Source: Arthrobacter sp. zg-Y769
Lineage (GTDB): Bacteria; Actinomycetota; Actinomycetes; Actinomycetales; Micrococcaceae
Assembly (NCBI RefSeq): GCF_020907405.1
Contig: NZ_JAJJOE010000007.1
Location: 124,001-188,000 of the forward strand
Direction of reading: 5' to 3'
Length of the DNA stretch: 64,000 nt
Translations under genes and position numbers: made by a program
Shown: piece after piece, positions 59,021-64,000 of the stretch
How positions within the stretch are numbered: position 1 is the first letter of the stretch
How the letters are laid out: every line of letters starts with the position of its first letter
Notes under the pieces: model-generated
The model's input: the letters and a program-made list of their open reading frames with translations, nothing else
The model's database searches: none
What the model was told of the DNA's origin: nothing

Positions 59021-60373
59021 GTGTCTCCCGCAGCAAACTTTGTACGATCGGAACTGCCTGTCGCCGTTATCGGCGCCGGACCCAGCGGCCTTGCCGCCAT
59101 GCGGGCCCTATCCAGGCAGGGCCTCGCTTTTGTCGGCTTTGAGCGGCATACCGACGTCGGCGGACTCTGGAATATCGAGAATCCGGCCAGTACGGTCTAC
59201 GAATCGGCCCACCTGATCTCGTCGAAATCCACTACGCAGTTTGCCGAATTCCCCATGCCGGAGGGCACCCCCGACTACCCCGGGCACCGCCATCTCCAGG
59301 CCTATTTCCGGTCCTACGCCGACCGCTTCCAGCTGCGTCGGTCCATCCGGTTCGGTGTCCGGGTCACCGCAGCGGTGCCGTCCGAGGACGGCGCGTGGAT
59401 GGTGTCCTGGGAGGGCGCCGACGGACCGGACAGCGGACGGTTCAGTGCTGTCATCGTCGCTTCGGGCACCCTGCACACCCCGGCAATTCCCACCCTGCCC
59501 GGGCAGTTCAGCGGCGAGATCCGCCACTCGGCGTCCTACAAAAACCCCCGGGAACTCTCCGGAAAGCGCGTGCTGATTGTTGGAGCCGGCAACAGCGGCT
59601 GCGACCTGGCCGTGGACGCCGTCCACCACGCCGCCTCCGTCGACATCAGCGTCCGGCGGGGTTACTACTTCATTCCCAAGTACGTCTTCGGCCGGCCCAC
59701 CGACACCCTGAACCAGGGAAAGCCGCTGCCCCGGCCGCTGAAGCAGTTCTTCGACAAGCGGCTGCTGCGCATGTTCACCGGAGACCCGCGCCGCTTCGGC
59801 TTCCCGAAACCCGACCACCGCATCTACGAATCCCACCCCGTGGTGAACTCCCTGATCCTGCACCATCTGGGACACGGGGATCTTCAGGTCAAGGGCGACA
59901 TTGCCCGGCTGGACGGGCACACCGTTCACTTCCGGGACGGAACCTCGGGGGAGTACGACCTCCTTCTCCTTGCCACGGGCTACGTGCTGGACTATCCGTT
60001 CCTGGACCCGGCGCTGCTTGGCTGGGACGGCCCGTCGCCGTCGTTGTACCTGAACATGTTCAGCCGCCAGGCGGAGAACCTGCTCGTGATCGGCATGGTG
60101 GAGGCCTCGGGCCTGGGCTGGGAGGGCAGGTTCCGGCAGGCCGAACTGGCGGCCGCCTACCTGGCCGCCCAAAAACGCGACCCGGAGTCCGCCGGGGAGT
60201 TCCGGCAGCTGCTGGCCGGAGAATCACCGGATGTCACCGGCGGTTACCGCTATCTGGGCCTGGACCGGATGAGCTACTACGTCAACAAGGACGCCTACCG
60301 TGCCGAACTTGAAGCGCACCTGGAGCGGCTGGCGTCAGCCGGGTCCGCAGCGCGTGAAGAGGCGAACCGCTGA
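59021..60373 (+). CDS. Flavin-containing monooxygenase-like NAD(P)/FAD protein
   Basis: About 450 residues (451 or 449 with the nearby GTG starts at 59015 and 59021; neither has an ideal ribosome binding site). FAD loop VIGAGPSGLAA (about 18-28), the FMO fingerprint FSGEIRHSASY (about 163-173, FxGxxxHxxxY) and NADPH loop VGAGNSGCDLAV follow the class B monooxygenase order; LLLATGY sits near the end of the core. Such enzymes oxygenate N, S or ketone groups. The stop overlaps the start of a BASS transporter gene, implying a shared pathway. The substrate is unknown. Confidence 0.88.
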   Translation: MSPAANFVRSELPVAVIGAGPSGLAAMRALSRQGLAFVGFERHTDVGGLWNIENPASTVYESAHLISSKSTTQFAEFPMPEGTPDYPGHRHLQAYFRSYADRFQLRRSIRFGVRVTAAVPSEDGAWMVSWEGADGPDSGRFSAVIVASGTLHTPAIPTLPGQFSGEIRHSASYKNPRELSGKRVLIVGAGNSGCDLAVDAVHHAASVDISVRRGYYFIPKYVFGRPTDTLNQGKPLPRPLKQFFDKRLLRMFTGDPRRFGFPKPDHRIYESHPVVNSLILHHLGHGDLQVKGDIARLDGHTVHFRDGTSGEYDLLLLATGYVLDYPFLDPALLGWDGPSPSLYLNMFSRQAENLLVIGMVEASGLGWEGRFRQAELAAAYLAAQKRDPESAGEFRQLLAGESPDVTGGYRYLGLDRMSYYVNKDAYRAELEAHLERLASAGSAAREEANR

Positions 60374-61311
60374 TGCCCATTGACGACGTCGTCCTGAGCT
60401 TTACGCCTGCCTCGCTGCTGATCCTGAACGTAGTGCTGGCGGTGATTATCCTTGGCATCGCCCTCGAAGTACGTCCGGCGGATTTCCGCACCGTGGCGCG
60501 CAGCCCAAAGGCGGTGCTGCTGGGAATCGGCGCCCAGTACCTGGTGCTTCCCGCCGTGACGGTCGGGCTGGCGCTCCTCCTGCAGGTCCCGGCATCGATT
60601 GCCCTGGGCATGATCCTCGTGGCCTGCTGTCCGCCCGGGGGCATCTCCAACGTCCTGACACACCGGGCGCACGGCAATGTTGCCCTGTCCGCTTCCATGA
60701 CCGCTGTCTCGAACCTGGTGGCCATCGCCGTGATGCCGCTGAATGTGGCGCTGTGGGCGCGGCTGAATCCGGCCACTGCCGGGCTGATGCGGGACTTCTC
60801 CCTGGACCGCTGGGAAATGCTGATCCAGGTCCTGCTCATCATCGGCGTGCCCTTTGCCGTGGGCATGCCGCTGGCCCGTCGCTTCCCCGCGGTGACCGAC
60901 ATCCTGCGGCCCTGGGTACAGCGGATAGGCCTGGTGGCCCTGCTTGTATTCATTGTCGCCGGGACAGCCAGCAACCTTGGCCCGCTCCGCGAGCATCTCG
61001 GGACCATCTTCCTGATCGTGCTGCTGCATGACGCGGTGGCACTGGCTGTGGGCTACTGGACGGCGGCGGCGGTGCGGCTGGATGAACCCAGCCGGCGGGC
61101 GTTTACCTTCGAAGTCGGCGCCCGCAACACCGGACTCGGGCTCGGCCTGACTCTAACCTTCTTTGCCGGTCTGGGCGGCATGGCCATGGTCGCCGCCTGG
61201 TGGGGCATCTGGGACATCCTGGCCGGACTGCTGCTGGCGGCCTGGTGGCGACGGCGTGACGCACGCCGCGGTTCGCCGGCCCCGGCCGCGGAGCGGGGGA
61301 CAGGACGATGA
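60373..61311 (+). CDS. BASS-family (bile acid:Na+ symporter-like) transporter
   Basis: A 312-residue polytopic protein with 9-10 hydrophobic spans and the BASS crossover motif VACCPPGGISNVLT (83-96). The family moves organic anions such as bile acids, pantoate or other carboxylates with sodium. Its ATG overlaps the monooxygenase stop by one base (TGATG), and its stop overlaps the SDR start (ATGA), so it is fully embedded in the operon. The direction of transport and substrate are not visible. Confidence 0.88.
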   Translation: MPIDDVVLSFTPASLLILNVVLAVIILGIALEVRPADFRTVARSPKAVLLGIGAQYLVLPAVTVGLALLLQVPASIALGMILVACCPPGGISNVLTHRAHGNVALSASMTAVSNLVAIAVMPLNVALWARLNPATAGLMRDFSLDRWEMLIQVLLIIGVPFAVGMPLARRFPAVTDILRPWVQRIGLVALLVFIVAGTASNLGPLREHLGTIFLIVLLHDAVALAVGYWTAAAVRLDEPSRRAFTFEVGARNTGLGLGLTLTFFAGLGGMAMVAAWWGIWDILAGLLLAAWWRRRDARRGSPAPAAERGTGR

Positions 61312-62264
61312 CCCGGGTCTGCGTGACCGGCGGCAACGGCTTCCTGGGCAGTGCGGTGGTCGCCGGATTGGCGGACCATCCGGAGATTTCGCATGTCCTC
61401 AGCCTCGACATCCGGGAACCCGCGGAGGAACGCCGGCTCGCCGGGGTCGAGTACGCCCTCGCGGATGTATGTTCCCCGGACGTGGCGCGGCTGCTGCAGG
61501 CGCACCGGATCGACACCGTGGTCCATCTTGCCGCCATCGTGAATCCGGGAAAGCACACCACGCGGGAACAGGAATTCTCGGTGGACGTGGTGGGCTCACG
61601 GAATGTCCTGGCGGCCTGCATTTCCTCCGGGGTGAAGCACGTGGTCATTTCCTCTTCCGGCGCCGCCTACGGCTACCACCCGGACAACCCCCCGTGGCTG
61701 AAGGAATCCGATGCGCTCCGCGGCAATGACGAGTTTGCCTACTCCCGGCATAAACGGCTGGTCGAGGAGGAGCTGGCAAGGGTCCGCGAAGAACATCCCG
61801 AGCTGCAGCAGACCATCTTCCGGATCGGCACCATCCTCGGCGAGCGGGTCCGCAACCAGATCACGGCCCTTTTCGACGCACCGAAGCTGCTGCGGGTAGC
61901 CGGCAGCGACTCCCCGTTTGTGTTCATCTGGGACGAAGACGTGGCCGGCATCATGGTCCAGGCCGTCGTCACGGGACGCAGCGGCATCTTCAACGTTGCC
62001 GGAGACGGTGCCCTGACTGTGCGGGAGATAGCGGGACTGCTGGGACGCGGCACCGTCACGGTTCCGGCACCCGTCCTGGCTGCCGCGCTCTGGCTGGGTC
62101 ACCTGCTGCGGCTGACCGTCCACGGTCCCGAACAGGTGCGGTTCCTGCGCTACCGGCCGGTGCTGGACAACACCGCACTCAAGCAGGAGTTCGGCTTTAC
62201 TCCTTCCCGCACCAGCAGGGAAGCGTTCCTCGCGTTCCGGGCAGCGCGGGACACGGCCGGCTAA
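61308..62264 (+). CDS. Extended SDR (NAD-dependent epimerase/dehydratase-like)
   Basis: A 318-residue extended short-chain dehydrogenase with TGGNGFLG (7-14), VVHLAAIVNP, catalytic Ser in ISSSGAAYG and Y145-K149 in YSRHK. The substrate part (about 190-318) resembles sugar epimerases or 3-beta-hydroxysteroid dehydrogenase-like reductases without pinning either. The ATG overlaps the transporter stop. Third gene of the monooxygenase/transporter/SDR operon. Confidence 0.88.
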   Translation: MTRVCVTGGNGFLGSAVVAGLADHPEISHVLSLDIREPAEERRLAGVEYALADVCSPDVARLLQAHRIDTVVHLAAIVNPGKHTTREQEFSVDVVGSRNVLAACISSGVKHVVISSSGAAYGYHPDNPPWLKESDALRGNDEFAYSRHKRLVEEELARVREEHPELQQTIFRIGTILGERVRNQITALFDAPKLLRVAGSDSPFVFIWDEDVAGIMVQAVVTGRSGIFNVAGDGALTVREIAGLLGRGTVTVPAPVLAAALWLGHLLRLTVHGPEQVRFLRYRPVLDNTALKQEFGFTPSRTSREAFLAFRAARDTAG

Positions 62265-62315
62265 AGCTCCCGCGGCTCACCCGGGCACACTGGCTTCGAG
62301 GGCCGTGTGCTGTTG

Positions 62316-62321
62316 TAAAGT
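62316..62321 (+). promoter_or_regulatory. -10 box of the leuS leader
   Basis: TAAAGT is followed by GGAGAA and the ATG of the leader peptide, the six-base leaderless spacing seen elsewhere in the window. If transcription starts a few bases earlier, GGAGAA could act as a ribosome binding site. Confidence 0.55.
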
Positions 62322-62327
62322 GGAGAA

Positions 62328-62354
62328 ATGATCGCAGTTCTCCTCCTTAGCTAG
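62328..62354 (+). CDS. Leucine-rich leader peptide (8 aa) of leuS
   Basis: ATG, then codons for Ile-Ala-Val-Leu-Leu-Leu-Ser and TAG. Three consecutive Leu codons (CTC CTC CTT, 62340-62348) in an eight-residue frame directly upstream of leucyl-tRNA synthetase are the hallmark of ribosome-mediated attenuation: slow translation when Leu-tRNA is short would change folding of the RNA behind the ribosome. It is followed at once by a stable hairpin and an intrinsic terminator. The peptide itself is not expected to have another function. Confidence 0.7.
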   Translation: MIAVLLLS

Positions 62355-62376
62355 CCGCGCACCGTCCGTGCGCGGC
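62354..62376 (+). promoter_or_regulatory. First hairpin of the leuS attenuator
   Basis: GCCGCGCAC (62354-62362) pairs with GTGCGCGGC (62368-62376) around CGTCC. It starts on the stop codon of the leader peptide, so a ribosome paused on the Leu codons would cover its 5' arm. I could not find a convincing antiterminator pairing between this arm and the terminator. Confidence 0.6.
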
Positions 62377-62377
62377 C

Positions 62378-62402
62378 GCCCCTTGCTTGTCGAGGGGCTT
62401 TT
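62378..62402 (+). terminator. Intrinsic terminator in the leuS leader
   Basis: GCCCCT (62378-62383) pairs with AGGGGC (62393-62398), followed directly by TTTTGTGTG. It stands 94 bases before leuS and 24 bases after the leader-peptide stop, the usual place for an attenuator terminator. Confidence 0.65.
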
Positions 62403-62408
62403 GTGTGT

Positions 62409-62453
62409 CTGGGGAGGACCCAAAAATTTAAGGGCCGGATTTACCGCCGGCCC
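62409..62453 (+). promoter_or_regulatory. Downstream segments of the leuS leader RNA
   Basis: CTGGGGAGGA (62409-62418) can pair over 10 bases (two of them G-U) with the Leu-codon stretch 62341-62350, bracketing the first hairpin and the terminator. GGGCCGG/CCGGCCC (62432-62438 with 62447-62453) forms another 7-bp hairpin before leuS. Both suggest a structured regulatory RNA; roles are not assigned. Confidence 0.4.
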
Positions 62454-62495
62454 GCAGCGCGGATCGATTTTCTTTGAGGACAGAGGCGAAGCATA

Positions 62496-64000
62496 GTGAG
62501 CACGCAGTCACAGACTGATCAGCAGGAAGAGGCCGTCTACAGTTTCGCGGCCATCGAGCAGAAATGGCCGAAGGTCTGGGATGACCTCGGCGTTTTCACC
62601 CCTGCCGACGACGGCTCGCGCGAACGGCGCTATGTACTGGACATGTTCCCGTACCCCTCCGGCGACCTGCACATGGGCCACGCCGAGGCGTTCGCGATGG
62701 GCGACGTCGTCGCCCGTTACTGGCGCCAGCTCGGGTACGACGTGCTGCACCCGATCGGCTGGGACTCCTTCGGCCTGCCCGCCGAGAACGCGGCCATCAA
62801 GAACAACGCGCACCCCAGCGACTGGACCTACCGCAACATCGAGACCCAGGCGGAGTCCTTCAAGCGCTACGCCATCAGCGTTGACTGGTCCCGCCGGATC
62901 CACACGTCGGACCCCGAGTACTACCGCTGGACCCAGTGGCTGTTCACCCGCTTCTACGAGCGCGGCCTGGCCTACCGGAAGAATTCCCCGGTCAACTGGT
63001 GCCCCAAGGACCAGACCGTGCTGGCCAACGAACAGGTGGTCAACGGTGCCTGCGAACGCTGCGGCACCCAGGTCACGAAGAAGTCGCTGAACCAGTGGTA
63101 CTTCAAGATCACCGATTACGCCGACCGCCTGCTCGATGACATGGAACAGCTCAAGGGCCACTGGCCCGAGCGGGTCCTGGCCATGCAGAAAAACTGGATC
63201 GGCCGCTCTGAGGGCGCCCACGTCCGGTTCAACATCGAGGCCGAGGGCGGCAAACCCGCCGAGCAGGTCACCGTCTTCACCACCCGCCCGGACACCCTGG
63301 CCGGCGCCACCTTCTTCGTCGTCGCCGCGGACGCCCCGCTGGCACTGGACCTGGTGACGGATGAAAACCGCGACTCGCTGCTGGACTACCGCGAATCGGT
63401 GAAGGCACTCTCGGACATCGAGCGCCAGTCCACCGAACGCGTCAAGACCGGCATCTTCACCGGCCGGTACGCCGTGAACCCGCTGAACGGCGAAAAGCTG
63501 CCCGTCTGGGCCGCCGACTATGTGCTGGCCGACTACGGCACCGGCGCCATCATGGCCGTCCCGGCGCACGACCAGCGTGACCTGGACTTCGCCAAGACCT
63601 TCGACCTGCCCGTCAAGGCTGTCCTGGACACCGGCGAAGAGGATCCCGCCGTCAGCGGTGTTGCCACCACCGGCGAAGGCACCCTGATCAACTCCGGCGC
63701 ACTGGACGGCCTGCCCAAGGCCGAGGCCATTCCCGCCGCTGTCCGGATGCTCGAGGAACAGGGCACCGGCGAGAAGTTCGTGAACTTCCGCCTGCGTGAC
63801 TGGCTGCTGTCCCGGCAGCGTTTCTGGGGCACCCCCATCCCGATCATCCACTGCGAGAACTGCGGCGAGGTTCCGGTCCCCGATGACCAGCTGCCCGTCA
63901 CGCTGCCCACCGGGCTGCGCGGTGAAGCACTGGCACCGAAGGGCACCTCCCCGCTGGCCTCCGCCGAGGACTGGGTCAACGTGGCCTGCCCGAAGTGCGA
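62496..64000 (+). CDS. leuS: Leucyl-tRNA synthetase (5' part)
   Basis: The first 501 codons of a class I synthetase run to the right edge of the window. HIGH motif DLHMGH (57-62) lies in [32 protein letters not shown] and a zinc-site segment [15 protein letters not shown]...CERCG follow, then the CP1 editing domain with [15 protein letters not shown] and [19 protein letters not shown] 62496 has GAGG upstream. The KMSKS end is outside the window. Upstream leader sequences suggest transcription attenuation by leucine supply. Confidence 0.97.
   Translation, partial: MSTQSQTDQQEEAVYSFAAIEQKWPKVWDDLGVFTPADDGSRERRYVLDMFPYPSGDLHMGHAEAFAMGDVVARYWRQLGYDVLHPIGWDSFGLPAENAAIKNNAHPSDWTYRNIETQAESFKRYAISVDWSRRIHTSDPEYYRWTQWLFTRFYERGLAYRKNSPVNWCPKDQTVLANEQVVNGACERCGTQVTKKSLNQWYFKITDYADRLLDDMEQLKGHWPERVLAMQKNWIGRSEGAHVRFNIEAEGGKPAEQVTVFTTRPDTLAGATFFVVAADAPLALDLVTDENRDSLLDYRESVKALSDIERQSTERVKTGIFTGRYAVNPLNGEKLPVWAADYVLADYGTGAIMAVPAHDQRDLDFAKTFDLPVKAVLDTGEEDPAVSGVATTGEGTLINSGALDGLPKAEAIPAAVRMLEEQGTGEKFVNFRLRDWLLSRQRFWGTPIPIIHCENCGEVPVPDDQLPVTLPTGLRGEALAPKGTSPLASAEDWVNVACPKC

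Noticed and set aside
62316-62495. T-box riboswitch before leuS
   Set aside because: The leader is too short and lacks a recognisable T-box sequence and specifier stem; the Leu codon run in a short frame explains it better.

Overview
The window is a high-GC actinobacterial chromosome segment, almost certainly from the Micrococcaceae (Arthrobacter-like). The evidence is the very strong GC bias at third codon positions, frequent GTG and TTG starts, an actinobacterial integration host factor (mIHF), a helicase-degenerate PriA, the DUF948/DUF6167 pair between rpsD and alaS, the aroE-aroC-aroK-aroB-efp-nusB and pyrR-B-C-carAB-pyrF blocks, and many leaderless-type promoters. About 62 genes are supported, nearly all chromosomal core genes. 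I see no insertion sequence, prophage, CRISPR array, tRNA or rRNA.

Layout. 1-327: 5' end of murT (minus). 605-9744: yebC-ruvC-ruvA-ruvB, yajC-secD-secF and the bifunctional (p)ppGpp enzyme rel. 9765-12725 (minus): AbiEi-antitoxin-like protein, DUF349 protein and membrane-anchored cyclophilin. 12915-16680: hisS, an adenine/adenosine deaminase, convergent APC permease. 16793-22673: aspS, PhzF-like protein, nitronate monooxygenase, a divergent Vms1-like release-factor homologue (minus), rarA. 22884-28964: rpsD, two small DUF proteins, alaS-ruvX-mltG. 28965-33784: shikimate pathway genes, efp, nusB. 33867-35078 (minus): PrsW-type membrane protease. 35225-43965: pyrimidine operon with a PyrR RNA-binding loop in front and an uncharacterised membrane PH-like gene inside. 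44081-50023: mihF, gmk, rpoZ, coaBC, metK, priA. 50029-56337: a mainly minus-strand accessory stretch (small membrane protein, Hsp20, MBL hydrolase, small ORF, OhrR-type regulator with a CurA-like reductase, and a glycosyltransferase/hydrolase/aldo-keto reductase operon). 56532-58865: glpF-glpK. 59021-62264: coupled flavin monooxygenase/BASS transporter/SDR operon. 62328-64000: leader peptide, attenuator-like hairpins and the 5' part of leuS.

The most informative observations are regulatory. Many genes start 6-7 bases after a TAnnnT -10 box, so their mRNAs should be leaderless. hsp20 carries both a HAIR (HspR) and a CIRCE (HrcA) operator. pyrR has a canonical PyrR-binding loop overlapping its Shine-Dalgarno region. 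leuS is preceded by an eight-residue leader peptide with three consecutive Leu codons followed by an intrinsic terminator. Among proteins, the release-factor homologue at 20602-21189 appears to lack the catalytic glutamine loop, and the monooxygenase/transporter/reductase trio is a compact unit of unknown substrate. All calls come from reading the sequence; no database search was run.
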